Positions 35,008 to 43,321 are shown, counted from the first letter of the stretch. The stretch: DNA of 64,000 bases from Bog-159 sp963709155 (GCA_963709155.1 CAVPVD010000001.1:62001-126000), one strand, 5' to 3'. The notes: generated by a model not told the origin, from the sequence alone. Made by a program: numbers and translations.

Positions 35008-36576
35008 GTGAGATCAGGAATGCCGACACCGCTGCGGGTGCTCATAGTTTCGGATGGGGAGGGGGACGCGCTACAACTGATCGACGCGTTGCTCCAGAGC
35101 GACTACGTACCCTCCACCGCGCGCGTGGCTACCGCCAGCGAATTGCGCGAGGCGCTGGCGAATCGATGGGACCTGATCCTGGCAACGGACCAAAGCGCGC
35201 GCTTAGGCACGCTGGCCGCGTTGGAGATCCTGCACGAAAGCGGCGCGGACATTCCATTGGTGGCCATCTCGGAAAGAACTCCCGAGGAGTCCGTGCTGAA
35301 GGTGTTAAAGGCCGGCGCCGCGGACTACATCACGCGCAATCATCTGTCGCGGCTGGGCGTGACGGTGAGCCGCGAGATGAGCCAGGCGGAGGGCCGGCGC
35401 GAGCGCAACCGCTTGGAACAGCAATTCCGGCAGGCCCAGAAAATGGAAGCGGTGGGCCGCCTGGCGGGCGGCGTGGCGCACGACTTCAATAATCTGCTGA
35501 CCGTGATCACCGGATATGCCGAGTTGCTGCTGGCGGGTGGTGCACTGGAGGCCTCGCAACGCACGGCCCTAGAGGAAGTCCAGCGGGCGGCCGAGCGGGG
35601 CGGCGCGTTGACCCATCAACTCTTGGCATTCAGCCGGGGCCAGCCGTTTGCCGCGCGCACGGTGCACTTGAATAAGCTGCTGGTGCAAATGGAGAAGATG
35701 CTCTCGCGGCTGATCGGCGAAGATATCGAGCTGATCACGGTGGCGGCGGCCGATCCGGCTACCATCCATACGGATCCGGGGCAGCTCGAGCAGGTGGTCA
35801 TGAACGTGGCGGTGAATGCGCGCGATGCCATGCCTGGGGGCGGCAAGCTGATCATCGAGACGGACAATGCGCGCATCGATCAGACCTATGCCGGGCCGAA
35901 CGTAGACCTTAAGCCCGGTTCGTATGTGGTGCTGGCCGTCAGCGATACTGGCATGGGTATGGATCCGGACACCGTCACGCATTTGTTCGAACCGTTCTTC
36001 ACCACCAAGGCGCCCGGCAAAGGGACGGGGCTGGGACTGGCCACGGCATACGGCATCGTGAAGCAAAGCGGGGGCGCGATCTCGGTTTACAGCGAGCCGG
36101 GGCGGGGCACCACGGTGAAGATCTATCTGCCGTCGGCGGAGGCGATGGCGGCAGTGGACGCACCGGTAGATGCGCCGGTGGAAGCGCTGCGGGGCAGCGA
36201 GACGATCCTGGTGCTGGAAGACGAGGCGCGCGTGCGCAAACTGGTTTGCGAAGTGTTGGCCGGGCGCGGATACCACGTGTTGGAGGCGGTGCGCGGCGAA
36301 GAGGCCATCCGGATAGCCAACGAGTATCGCGGCCGCATCCACCTGCTGCTGACGGACGTTGTGATGCCGGAAATGAGCGGACCCCAGGCGCTGGAACAGA
36401 TCCGCGCGCGGCATCCGCACATGAAGGTGTTGTTCATGTCGGGCTATACCGACGAGGCCATGGTGCATCACGGGATTCTGGATTCGGGCGCGCCTTTTTT
36501 GCAAAAGCCGTTCCTGCCGGAGGCGCTGGCGCGGAAGGTGCGAGAAGTGCTTGCTTCGTCGGCTTCGGCGGGGTGA
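35008..36576 (+). CDS. receiver-histidine kinase-receiver hybrid
   Basis: 522 residues. N-terminal receiver-like domain (~7-120, 'VLIVSDGEGDALQLIDALL'), HisKA with the H-box 'GGVAHDFNNLLTVITGYAEL' (~150-215), HATPase_c ('VVMNVAVNARDAMPGG', 'GTGLGLATAYGIVKQSGG', to ~380), then a C-terminal receiver (~398-515) with phospho-Asp in 'LLLTDVVMPEMSG'. No membrane segment, so it is cytosolic. The start is GTG 35008 or ATG 35020. It is divergent from the exosortase pair and ends just before a paired-hairpin repeat. Confidence 0.9.
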   Translation: MRSGMPTPLRVLIVSDGEGDALQLIDALLQSDYVPSTARVATASELREALANRWDLILATDQSARLGTLAALEILHESGADIPLVAISERTPEESVLKVLKAGAADYITRNHLSRLGVTVSREMSQAEGRRERNRLEQQFRQAQKMEAVGRLAGGVAHDFNNLLTVITGYAELLLAGGALEASQRTALEEVQRAAERGGALTHQLLAFSRGQPFAARTVHLNKLLVQMEKMLSRLIGEDIELITVAAADPATIHTDPGQLEQVVMNVAVNARDAMPGGGKLIIETDNARIDQTYAGPNVDLKPGSYVVLAVSDTGMGMDPDTVTHLFEPFFTTKAPGKGTGLGLATAYGIVKQSGGAISVYSEPGRGTTVKIYLPSAEAMAAVDAPVDAPVEALRGSETILVLEDEARVRKLVCEVLAGRGYHVLEAVRGEEAIRIANEYRGRIHLLLTDVVMPEMSGPQALEQIRARHPHMKVLFMSGYTDEAMVHHGILDSGAPFLQKPFLPEALARKVREVLASSASAG

Positions 36577-36592
36577 GGGTTTGGTTTTTGGG

Positions 36593-36631
36593 GGGCGGGC
36601 AATTCTGCCCGCAGCCGGCTTTCAGCCGGCT
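36593..36631. repeat. paired-hairpin repeat, copy B
   Basis: GCGGGCA/TGCCCGC and AGCCGGCTTTCAGCCGGCT hairpins follow the kinase stop. The first 37 nt are identical to the copy at 39361-39397 and differ at one base from the start of the copy at 33285. Confidence 0.85.
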
Positions 36632-36655
36632 TTGGCCCAAAATCGGGATGATGAT

Positions 36656-37072
36656 ATGACAACCTTGACGCCTTACCTGTTGTTCGACGGCACATGCCAT
36701 CAGGCCATGGAGTTTTACAAAACCTGCTTCGGCGGAGAACTGACTTCGACGAAAGTGAAGGACTCACCGGTTAAGGATCAGATGCCGCCGTTCCAACAGG
36801 ACAAGACTCTCAACGCACACCTCAAGAGCGGGAATGTGGAGATTTCGGCGTCGGACTGGCTCCGGCTCGACGAGACCCCCGTTCGCGGCAACACGGTTTG
36901 CCTTTTCCTGAGCGGGGCAACATTTCAAGAGTTGAAGGTTCTCTTCGAAAAGCTCTCCGATGGGGCGGAGGTCACCGACCCCTTGAGAGAGATGTTCTTC
37001 GGCATTTATGGCGCGCTGAACGACAAATTCGGGGTCCGGTGGATGTTTCATGCGCCGGCGAACGGCCAGTAA
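36656..37072 (+). CDS. VOC/PhnB-like (glyoxalase fold) protein
   Basis: 138 residues matching the PhnB/3-demethylubiquinone methyltransferase-like VOC family: 'LTPYLLFDGTCHQAMEFYKT', 'FGGELTSTKVKDSPV', 'DKTLNAHLKSGNVEISASDW', 'YGALNDKFGVRWMFH'. Members fold as paired beta-alpha-beta units; most have no proven enzyme activity and some carry a metal site. Start ATG 36656 is chosen because the upstream frame runs through the hairpin repeat. Confidence 0.88.
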   Translation: MTTLTPYLLFDGTCHQAMEFYKTCFGGELTSTKVKDSPVKDQMPPFQQDKTLNAHLKSGNVEISASDWLRLDETPVRGNTVCLFLSGATFQELKVLFEKLSDGAEVTDPLREMFFGIYGALNDKFGVRWMFHAPANGQ

Positions 37073-37085
37073 ACGACCGGGACGT

Positions 37086-37102
37086 GATGTATAATATACA
37101 TC
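37086..37102 (+). promoter_or_regulatory. palindromic operator overlapping a TATAAT box, vapBC
   Basis: GATGTATA-A-TATACATC is a perfect 8-bp dyad ending one base before the antitoxin ATG at 37103. It contains TATAAT at 37090-37095. Placement suggests autoregulation by the ribbon-helix-helix antitoxin and transcription starting at or near the ATG. Confidence 0.75.
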
Positions 37103-37360
37103 ATGCGGCGGACGCAACTCTACCTCGACGATCATCTCTGGAGCGCTCTTCACACGCAGGCCAGGAGCCGGAAGACCAGCGTCTCGGAGCTCGTGCGGGA
37201 AGCCATGCGCGAGCGGTATTTGGGTAAGCGAGAGGAGCAGGCGAAGGCCATGCAGGAATTCGTCGGAATTCGCAAGGACAGCGCGGAACCCGTCAACGCG
37301 GTGAAGTACATTCGCAGCCTGCGCCGCGGCAATCGTTTGGGACGCCTTAACAGCAAATGA
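37103..37360 (+). CDS. vapB: CopG/RHH-family antitoxin
   Basis: 85 residues with an N-terminal ribbon-helix-helix domain ('RRTQLYLDDHLWSALHTQAR', 'KTSVSELVREAMRERYLG') and a basic tail ('YIRSLRRGNRLGRLNSK') that likely wraps the toxin. It would bind the palindrome at 37086-37102 and repress its own operon (family knowledge). Its stop overlaps the toxin start (ATGA at 37357-37360). Confidence 0.9.
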   Translation: MRRTQLYLDDHLWSALHTQARSRKTSVSELVREAMRERYLGKREEQAKAMQEFVGIRKDSAEPVNAVKYIRSLRRGNRLGRLNSK

Positions 37361-37734
37361 CCGTCCTCATCGATTCCGATATCTTGATTGAGGTCTCTCG
37401 CGGCAGAAATAGAGCCCTTGTTTCAAGATGGATAGAATTGAGCACTTCAGACGCCGCCGTTCTGTACTCACCGGTTACTGTGGCGGAACTCTGGGCCGGG
37501 GCCCGACCGGGCGAGTATGACGCTCTCAACGGCCTTTTCAGGTCGCTGACCTGCGCTCCCATCGACGAAGAGGTGGGCCGTCAGGCCGGAGCCTATCTCC
37601 AGCGATACCGGCGGAGCCATAGCGTCGAAGTCGCCGACGCCTTAATCGCCGCGAGTGCGGTAGCGAACCACGCGGAGTTGTGGACACGAAATCGCAAGCG
37701 TTACCCCATGGCGGACATCTCATTCTTCGCGTAA
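37357..37734 (+). CDS. vapC: PIN-domain toxin ribonuclease
   Basis: 125 residues. The PIN-domain acidic residues are visible: Asp6/Asp8 in 'VLIDSDILIEVSRG', Glu44 in 'VTVAELWAGA' and Asp94 in 'VEVADALIAASA', followed by 'LWTRNRKRYPM' where Asn replaces the optional fourth Asp, as in many VapC proteins. VapC toxins cut tRNA or rRNA when freed from antitoxin. The pair looks complete and functional. Confidence 0.92.
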   Translation: MTVLIDSDILIEVSRGRNRALVSRWIELSTSDAAVLYSPVTVAELWAGARPGEYDALNGLFRSLTCAPIDEEVGRQAGAYLQRYRRSHSVEVADALIAASAVANHAELWTRNRKRYPMADISFFA

Positions 37735-38085
37735 CGCCAAGCGCACAACCTCCGGGGGAAAACCACGATGACACATCTCGCCGTTCTCTTAGCCCACTGA
37801 AAACAAATGCTCCCGTGCAACGCGTAAGCCGCCGGCCCACCGCGCTCGTGGTATGTCTGGATCAGGAAGGTCCCACAATACATCAGGAGACGTATGCCCA
37901 CTCGCGCACCCACCCGTTCTGAACCCTCGCCGCCCCAAAATCCCAAATCGGACGGACATCCAGCTTGGGTTCGCCATTTTTTGAATAAATTGATTCTAAA
38001 TTACTTATTGGGTTCGTTGGTCGCAAAATGCAATTTTGCCATTCCGCAGCCCCGTGGTAGCCTGCACCTTCGGAGTCACTACCTT
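37735..38085. other. 351-bp intergenic region without a gene
   Basis: I see no credible gene in any frame. The last ~110 bp (from about 37975) are AT-rich (TTGAATAAATTGATTCTAAA) compared with the surroundings and probably contain the promoter of the ChaN-like gene at 38086. Confidence 0.5.
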
Positions 38086-39309
38086 ATGAAGCGATGTTTC
38101 CTGGTGCCGGCCGTCGCGCTGATGGTTTCGCTTTCCTCGTTCGGCCAATCCAAACAGAAGATCTTCCACCTGGCGATCGGAGATCCGCAACGGCGCACGC
38201 GCGATGCCCGCGTGGTGCTCGACGCCATCACGGACTCGGACAAGGGTGACGTGTTCTCCGTCAACCAGCTTGCCGCCCGCCTGCACGACACGCGGTTGCT
38301 GCTGATCGGCGAAGAGCACACCACGGCCGGCTTTCATCGCGTCGAGCTACGCGTGATCCGGGCTCTTCATGACGCCGGGCGGAAAGTGACGATCGGTCTC
38401 GAAATGTTTCCCTACACCGAACAGAAGTCGCTCGATAACTGGGGCGACGGGCTGCTGACCGAAACGGGCTTCGTCACGTTGGCGCGCTGGTACGAATTCT
38501 GGGGTTACTCATGGGACTACTATCGCGATATTTTTCTCTACGCGCGCGACAATCGAATTCCCATGTACGGCGTGAATACGCCGCGCAACGTGGTAACGGC
38601 TGTCCGTCAAAAAGGAATCGACCACCTCTCGGACAGCGAACGGCAGCACGTGCCGCCCCAGATCGATGTCGACAATGCGGATCACCTGGTGTTTTTTCAG
38701 GCGTCCTTCGACGACGATGACTCGATGCACGGCCATATGCCCGCATCCATGCTAAAAAGCATGCAGGCCGCGCAAGCCACTTGGGATGCCAGCATGGGCT
38801 ACAACAGCGTAAAGATTCTGAAAGGCGCCTCTCCCGATTCGATCCTGGTCGTGCTGGTGGGCAGCGGGCACGTGGCTTATGGCGTGGGCATCGAGCACCA
38901 GGCCAGGCAGTGGTTCGACGGCAAGATCACCACCCTGATTCCCGTCGCTGTCGAGGATTCCGAGGAGAAGCCGGTCGCAACCGTCAAAGCCTCTTACGCG
39001 AATTTCGTCTGGGGTATCCCGTATGAGAGCGACTCGCTCTATCCGTCGCTGGGCTTCTCCACAACCGATGCCGGCGGGGCGCGCAAGATCATCGACATTG
39101 AGAAGGATTCGATCGCGGCCCAGAGCGGCTTCCAGGTGAATGATCTGGTACTTGCGCTCGACGGCACCCGGGCGCCGGATCGCGAAACCTGGAACCGCCT
39201 GATGGCCGAAAAGAACTGGGGCGATTCCGTGGTCGTCACGGTCAGGCGCGGCGATGCCGAGGTCCGAATCGATGCGGAACTCCGACGGAAGCCGAAGGAG
39301 AAGCACTAA
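38086..39309 (+). CDS. ChaN/DUF399-like protein with C-terminal PDZ domain
   Basis: 407 residues with a signal peptide (1-20, 'ALMVSLSSFGQ'). The main domain (~50-290) matches ChaN-like heme-associated proteins of the EreA/ChaN/Tiki fold: 'TRLLLIGEEHTTAGFHRVEL', 'VTIGLEMFPYTEQ', 'PDSILVVLVGSGHVAYGVG', with paired Glu and His residues as in metal- or heme-binding members. A PDZ domain follows (~325-400, 'IEKDSIAAQSGFQVNDLVLA'). The combination suggests a periplasmic metal-dependent hydrolase or heme protein that docks peptides. Start at 38086 puts the signal peptide at the N-terminus. Confidence 0.85.
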   Translation: MKRCFLVPAVALMVSLSSFGQSKQKIFHLAIGDPQRRTRDARVVLDAITDSDKGDVFSVNQLAARLHDTRLLLIGEEHTTAGFHRVELRVIRALHDAGRKVTIGLEMFPYTEQKSLDNWGDGLLTETGFVTLARWYEFWGYSWDYYRDIFLYARDNRIPMYGVNTPRNVVTAVRQKGIDHLSDSERQHVPPQIDVDNADHLVFFQASFDDDDSMHGHMPASMLKSMQAAQATWDASMGYNSVKILKGASPDSILVVLVGSGHVAYGVGIEHQARQWFDGKITTLIPVAVEDSEEKPVATVKASYANFVWGIPYESDSLYPSLGFSTTDAGGARKIIDIEKDSIAAQSGFQVNDLVLALDGTRAPDRETWNRLMAEKNWGDSVVVTVRRGDAEVRIDAELRRKPKEKH

Positions 39310-39360
39310 CTTACTTCTCGACGCCGGCTTCGGCCATAGCGGCGCGTTTGGCACGCTGGA

Positions 39361-39397
39361 GGGCGGGCAATTCTGCCCGCAGCCGGCTTTCAGCCGG
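39361..39397. repeat. paired-hairpin repeat, copy C
   Basis: Identical over 37 nt to copy B at 36593-36629, same orientation, ~50 bp after the ChaN-PDZ stop. Confidence 0.85.
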
Positions 39398-39587
39398 GCC
39401 ACCGGGAAGCCCCGGATTGAACAATCTGTGGCTTGCCGCCAAAAATTTTGCGCTGAAAACTAAAGGTACTTGGCGGCAGCCACAGGCCAGCCGGCTCTTG
39501 CCGGATGCTGTCCTTTTGCATGGCCGCGCCGGCGACGGGCGTCACCGCTCCGCAAGCGGCGAGCAGAAGGATATAAAGAGTCCGCAC
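39390..39587 (-). pseudogene. possible truncated secreted-protein gene
   Basis: A 65-codon minus-strand frame (GTG 39587) begins with a convincing signal-peptide pattern ('TLYILLLAACGAVTPVAGA') and then has no recognisable domain; its end runs into the hairpin repeat at 39361-39397. It could be the 5' remnant of a gene cut off by the repeat, or chance. No ribosome site is visible. Confidence 0.2.
39426..39485. promoter_or_regulatory. large hairpin upstream of ribBA
   Basis: CTGTGGCTTGCCGCCAA (39426-39442) pairs with TTGGCGGCAGCCACAG (39470-39485), a 16-bp stem with one bulge and a 27-nt loop. It lies 150 bp before ribBA. It does not match the FMN riboswitch. It may be a leader structure or another repeat type. 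The rest of 39310-39637 holds no clear gene. Confidence 0.4.
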
Positions 39588-39637
39588 GGCTAATCAGCTT
39601 AGCTGAAGGCAATCTATCCGGCAAACCGGTTCATAAT

Positions 39638-40798
39638 ATGAATATGCCCTTCGTGTCCATTCCCCAGGCTATCGACGAAATCCGCTCCGGCCGCATTCTG
39701 GTTGTGGTGGACGATGAAGATCGTGAAAACGAAGGCGACTTGACCATCGCGGCGGAAAAGGTCACCCCGGAGATCGTCAACTTCATGGCCACGCATGGCC
39801 GCGGCCTAGTCTGCCTGGCTCTGACGCCCGAGAGATGCGACGCGCTACGCCTGCCGTTGATGTCGCCGGTGAACACTTCGAACTTCGGCACTGCATTCTG
39901 CGAATCGATCGACGCGCGCGACGGCACCACCACGGGCATCTCGGCAGCCGACCGCACTTGCACCATCCTGACGGCTATCCGGCCCGATTGCCATCCGGGC
40001 GATCTGGCGCGGCCGGGCCACGTGTTTCCGCTGCGCGCGCGCGAAGGCGGGGTGCTGGTACGTGCCGGCCAGACCGAAGCTTCGGTGGATCTGGCGCGGC
40101 TGGCCGGCCTGACGCCGGCGGGCGTGATCTGCGAGATCATGAATGACGACGGCAGCATGGCGCGCGTGCCGCAGCTCGTGGAATTCTGCCAGCGGCACGG
40201 CCTGAAGATGATCTCGGTGGCCGACCTGATCCGCTACCGGCTGCAGCACGAACGCTATATCCGGCGCGTAGTGGAGGGCTGCATGGAGACCGAATTCGGC
40301 CCCTTCAAGACTTACGCCTACACCAGCGACATTTCGCCGGAGATGCACATGGCGCTCATCCGCGGCGACGTGGCCGGCAAAGAGCGCGTGCTGGTGCGGA
40401 TGCACTCGCACTGCGTCTTTGGGGACGTGTTCGGTTCCACGCATTGCGATTGCCAGAAGCTCATCCGCGGCTCGCTGGAGCGCATCGCCGAGGAGGAATT
40501 GGGCGTGCTGGTCTATCTGCACCAGACCGGGCCGGGATTCCGCGTACAAAAGACCGCGGGCGCCCTGGATCAAATGGTGTCGCACGGGCGCGATTTCATG
40601 CACTATGCCGGCGCGGCCGGGCAGACGCAGTTGCAGTACGAGAGCGGCATCGGCGCGCAGATTCTTTCGGATCTGGGATTGCACACCATCCGGCTGCTGA
40701 CCAATCATCCGCGCAAGATCGTGGCCCTGGAAGGGTTCGGCATCGAGATCGTGGAGCAGGTCCCGGTGCCGATCGGCACGCGGTCCGGGTTGCTGTAA
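39638..40798 (+). CDS. ribBA: bifunctional DHBP synthase / GTP cyclohydrolase II
   Basis: 386 residues; makes both precursors of riboflavin in the cytoplasm. The RibB half (~1-205) has the acidic loop 'VVDDEDRENEGDL', 'THGRGLVCLALTPERCD' and 'GHVFPLRAREGGVLVRAGQT'. The RibA half (~206-386) has the zinc ligands in 'HSHCVFGDVFGSTHCDCQKL' and 'YLHQTGPGFRVQKTAGALDQ'. The RibA part lacks some consensus text ('GRGIGL' reads 'GPGFRV'), a variation to note. Starts at ATG 39638 or 39644. The other rib genes are not in the window. Confidence 0.93.
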   Translation: MNMPFVSIPQAIDEIRSGRILVVVDDEDRENEGDLTIAAEKVTPEIVNFMATHGRGLVCLALTPERCDALRLPLMSPVNTSNFGTAFCESIDARDGTTTGISAADRTCTILTAIRPDCHPGDLARPGHVFPLRAREGGVLVRAGQTEASVDLARLAGLTPAGVICEIMNDDGSMARVPQLVEFCQRHGLKMISVADLIRYRLQHERYIRRVVEGCMETEFGPFKTYAYTSDISPEMHMALIRGDVAGKERVLVRMHSHCVFGDVFGSTHCDCQKLIRGSLERIAEEELGVLVYLHQTGPGFRVQKTAGALDQMVSHGRDFMHYAGAAGQTQLQYESGIGAQILSDLGLHTIRLLTNHPRKIVALEGFGIEIVEQVPVPIGTRSGLL

Positions 40799-40800
40799 CC

Positions 40801-40817
40801 CAAATATGGCATATTTG
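40801..40817. terminator. short AT-rich hairpin after ribBA
   Basis: CAAATAT-GGC-ATATTTG, a 7-bp stem starting two bases past the ribBA stop. It has no U-tract and could be an operator for the next gene (start 40853). Confidence 0.3.
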
Positions 40818-40852
40818 CGGATCTTCTAGTATGATAGTCGCGGGAGGACGCT

Positions 40853-41398
40853 ATGCTGCAGATCCACTCCACCGTCAAACTGGATGATATCGAAGCCGTT
40901 TTGAAAGCGGTCGCGCATCGCCACAACGCCAATGTGACGGTTGTCAGCCACTTGGGGCAGCCACCTCGCGCAGGCGTGGTGGATGGCCCGCGGGAGGCTC
41001 TGGTCTTTACCTTTTATCATCCCAAGCTGCACACGACCCTGCTGGCCGCCGATATCCGGTTTGCGGGGTTTCTGCCCTGCCGCGTAGCCGCGTGGGCCGA
41101 AGGGGATGGAATTATACTGCAAGCTTTATTGCCCTCGGAATTCTGCGGTATTCTGGGCCGTGCGGACCTGAAAACGATGGCCGCGCCGCTGGACGCCGTG
41201 TTGCGTGGAATTCTGGAAGCGGCCGCGCAGCCACTCACCTCCGCCGCGCGGAGCCGTCCCGGAGTGGAGACGTCGCGCTGGGGCGCCACCGAGGACCAGG
41301 TGAATATGCAGGCCACTTTGCCCCAGCGGATCGACTACCGCGGCACAAAAATCGAAGACGAGGCCGGCACGGGCGCACACGATACGCTGGGCGGATAG
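40853..41398 (+). CDS. DUF302-like protein
   Basis: 181 residues. ATG 40853 follows GGGAGGA. The middle resembles DUF302 ('FYHPKLHTTLLAADIRFAGF', 'LPCRVAAWAEGDGIILQALL'), a small alpha-beta fold of unknown function often found with stress or metal genes. The C-terminal ~50 residues are probably disordered. No signal peptide, so cytosolic. Confidence 0.7.
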   Translation: MLQIHSTVKLDDIEAVLKAVAHRHNANVTVVSHLGQPPRAGVVDGPREALVFTFYHPKLHTTLLAADIRFAGFLPCRVAAWAEGDGIILQALLPSEFCGILGRADLKTMAAPLDAVLRGILEAAAQPLTSAARSRPGVETSRWGATEDQVNMQATLPQRIDYRGTKIEDEAGTGAHDTLGG

Positions 41399-41401
41399 GC
41401 C

Positions 41402-42391
41402 TCAGCGCGGCCGCGCGGCGCCGAAGGTGAACCAGGACCGCACCACTTGCATCCGGTTGTTCAAGTCGGCGGTGGCTACGAAGCCGGGCTCCGCGGGTGT
41501 GCCAAAGCGCAGATCGAGCGCCTGCACGCGCGTGCCGCCCTCCACGCCCACAAGGGGCATGGTCAGTTCCAGCGGGTATTGCGAGAATTTGAAAAAATCG
41601 CGGAAAACGGGCGAATTATTGGCTGCCTGGATGGCTGGGCCGGGCTCTGCTTTATAGAAAACGGCCCCGCGCGCCGGATCGAATTCCTCCAACAGGCTGA
41701 AATCCAGCACCCTGTAAAACTCCCGCGTTTCCACCAGCCCACGCCAAGCCAGGGGGTTCACTGGGCCGGGCAGCGCCGCCACCCGCAGGGGCGTCGCGCC
41801 GGCATAAATTCGGGAGTCGAGTGTGGCTGCCGCGCGGGCGTGCAGCACGCCTCGTCCGAGATTGTAAAACACCAGAAAGAGCAGCGCGAAAATCGCAAAT
41901 CCGCGGCCCGCGTTTTTTGTGCGCGCGCCGATTTCCGTGTTTACCAGGCGCGCAATCACCGGCCCGGCCAGGCTCACCAGCAGCACTGCCCAAATCCATA
42001 GATCCACCACCGCGGTGGTGTCCAGATGGAACCAGCGTCCGGAGAAGGGAAGCAGAAAGCGAATTCCATAAGCATTGGTGTAATCGAGCAGCAGATGGGA
42101 TGCCACCGCCACCAGCGAGATGGCATAGGCAGGCAGCCATCGGAACGGCTGGCGGGTGAACAGCCGCACCAGCAAAATGGGCAAGAGCGCCATCACCGGC
42201 CAAGCGGCCAGCGAATGCGTTAAGTGCCGGTGGTAATTCAGATAGTTGAGTTGGCCGCCGGCCAGCGTCACGATATCGATATCGGGGGCGTTGGCTGCCA
42301 GCACCAGAATCCAGGGAGCCTGCGCGGAGAAGCGGTTTAAGCCCGCGCGGGAGAGGAAGAGGCCGGTAGCGGAATGGGTTAGGGGATCCAT
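41402..42391 (-). CDS. DUF457 (YdjM-like) membrane-bound metal-dependent hydrolase
   Basis: 329 residues with four or five membrane helices and the family motif at the N-terminus: 'MDPLTHSATGLFLSRAG', 'ANAPDIDIVTLAGG', 'YHRHLTHSLAAWPVMALL'. The His/Asp residues are thought to bind metal in the membrane. The C-terminal ~130 residues form an outer domain ('GLVETREFYRVLDFSLLEEF'). Substrate unknown. It starts 36 bp before a strong hairpin. Confidence 0.88.
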   Translation of the reverse strand: MDPLTHSATGLFLSRAGLNRFSAQAPWILVLAANAPDIDIVTLAGGQLNYLNYHRHLTHSLAAWPVMALLPILLVRLFTRQPFRWLPAYAISLVAVASHLLLDYTNAYGIRFLLPFSGRWFHLDTTAVVDLWIWAVLLVSLAGPVIARLVNTEIGARTKNAGRGFAIFALLFLVFYNLGRGVLHARAAATLDSRIYAGATPLRVAALPGPVNPLAWRGLVETREFYRVLDFSLLEEFDPARGAVFYKAEPGPAIQAANNSPVFRDFFKFSQYPLELTMPLVGVEGGTRVQALDLRFGTPAEPGFVATADLNNRMQVVRSWFTFGAARPR

Positions 42392-42426
42392 GGGGGCCGC
42401 AGGCCGGATTGTATCATGGGGGGAAA

Positions 42427-42454
42427 GCGGTCCCCAGGCGCATTTGGGGACCGC
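42427..42454 (-). terminator. strong hairpin, probable terminator
   Basis: GCGGTCCCCA (42427-42436) and TGGGGACCGC (42445-42454) form a perfect 10-bp stem with an 8-nt loop, 18 bp past the stop of the minus-strand gene ending at 42473. Only three T follow on the minus strand. Confidence 0.55.
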
Positions 42455-42472
42455 GCTAAAACAGGCTGCCGC

Positions 42473-43051
42473 TCAAGCCGCGGAGAGACCGATCGGTGGA
42501 CGCAATACCGGGGCGGGCGCGCGCTTAGGCACGATCGCCACAGCCTTCTGGAAGCGATCGTTGCTCATGGTGCCGCCGAAATATTCGTCCAGGGGAAACA
42601 GACTGTAGGGCTCCAGTTCCCGGAAAACCCGTCCGAGCTTCTGCTCGACCTTATAAAGAATATGAAAAAACGTGCCGCGGTCGATTTGCAGGCGCCAGCA
42701 ACAAAGTTTCCAATCTGCGCCCAGGAGATAATGAAAACGGAAAATGTCGTACTCCATGGGGTTCAATGCGTTACGGCTGACAAGGCAGAAATCCGCTATA
42801 TATTCCTCCACTTTCCGGCCGTAGCTCAGGCGGTTATCCTTGCCGTGGCAGAACTCGAGTCGCGCGCGGCTCAAGTGCCGGTCCTGGGTCACACAATTCC
42901 GAAAGCGCGCATAGCAGGCGCGAAATACAGCGCGAAAAACGCAATTGCAGGGGACTTCCCGCTCGCTACGGCCGATGCGCATTCCATAACCATGGCAATG
43001 CGCACAGGTGGTTTTTGCCAATGCGATTGTTTGTGATCGATCCCAATTCAT
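42473..43051 (-). CDS. Cys-rich (zinc-finger-like) small protein with helical C-terminal domain
   Basis: 192 residues. ATG 43051 is preceded by GGGAGGA. The N-terminus has CxxC...CxC spacing ('CAHCHGYGMRIGRSEREVPC') that suggests one zinc site, with further Cys in 'FRACYARFRNC'. The second half ('ADWKLCCWRLQIDRGTFFHI') resembles a sigma-region-4/helix-turn-helix arrangement (inference). A DNA-linked role is plausible but I do not recognise the family. It is divergent from an XRE regulator. Confidence 0.65.
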   Translation of the reverse strand: MNWDRSQTIALAKTTCAHCHGYGMRIGRSEREVPCNCVFRAVFRACYARFRNCVTQDRHLSRARLEFCHGKDNRLSYGRKVEEYIADFCLVSRNALNPMEYDIFRFHYLLGADWKLCCWRLQIDRGTFFHILYKVEQKLGRVFRELEPYSLFPLDEYFGGTMSNDRFQKAVAIVPKRAPAPVLRPPIGLSAA

Positions 43052-43267
43052 CGTTTGAAAATCCTCCCGGCAGCCCCTATGTGCCGGGCGGCCAGTATGA
43101 TAACTTGCTTTCAAATCTATCGCCTGACGCGGAATCGTCAAGATATTGAGATATATTTCACGCAAACCCCGTTTTATTATTGGGTCAAACAGGGAGCCGA
43201 TGTTGTTCTTCAGCAGTAGGTTAATGGATTAGTAATATACCAGAAATAATCGTAGTACTATGAGTGC

Positions 43268-43318
43268 TATTCAGGAATATCTTAAATCTAGGCCGTACCT
43301 ATTCCTGGTAGGAATAGG
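43268..43318 (+). promoter_or_regulatory. two dyad sites with TATTC/GAATA half-sites
   Basis: TATTC-AG-GAATA (43268-43279) and CCTATTCC-TGGTA-GGAATAGG (43298-43318) share half-sites. The second ends three bases before the GTG of the XRE gene. Likely operators for that regulator, or a hairpin covering its ribosome site. Confidence 0.6.
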
Positions 43319-43321
43319 GGT

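Noticed and set aside
39450..39637. FMN riboswitch before ribBA
   Set aside because: None of the conserved FMN aptamer blocks (AGGG..., GGGCAGGGTGAAATTCCC-type) is present.
40807..40819. Possible sigma-54 promoter (TGGCAT...TTGC) before the DUF302-like gene
   Set aside because: The GG and GC pairs are nine instead of ten bases apart and the region is explained by the CAAATAT/ATATTTG hairpin.
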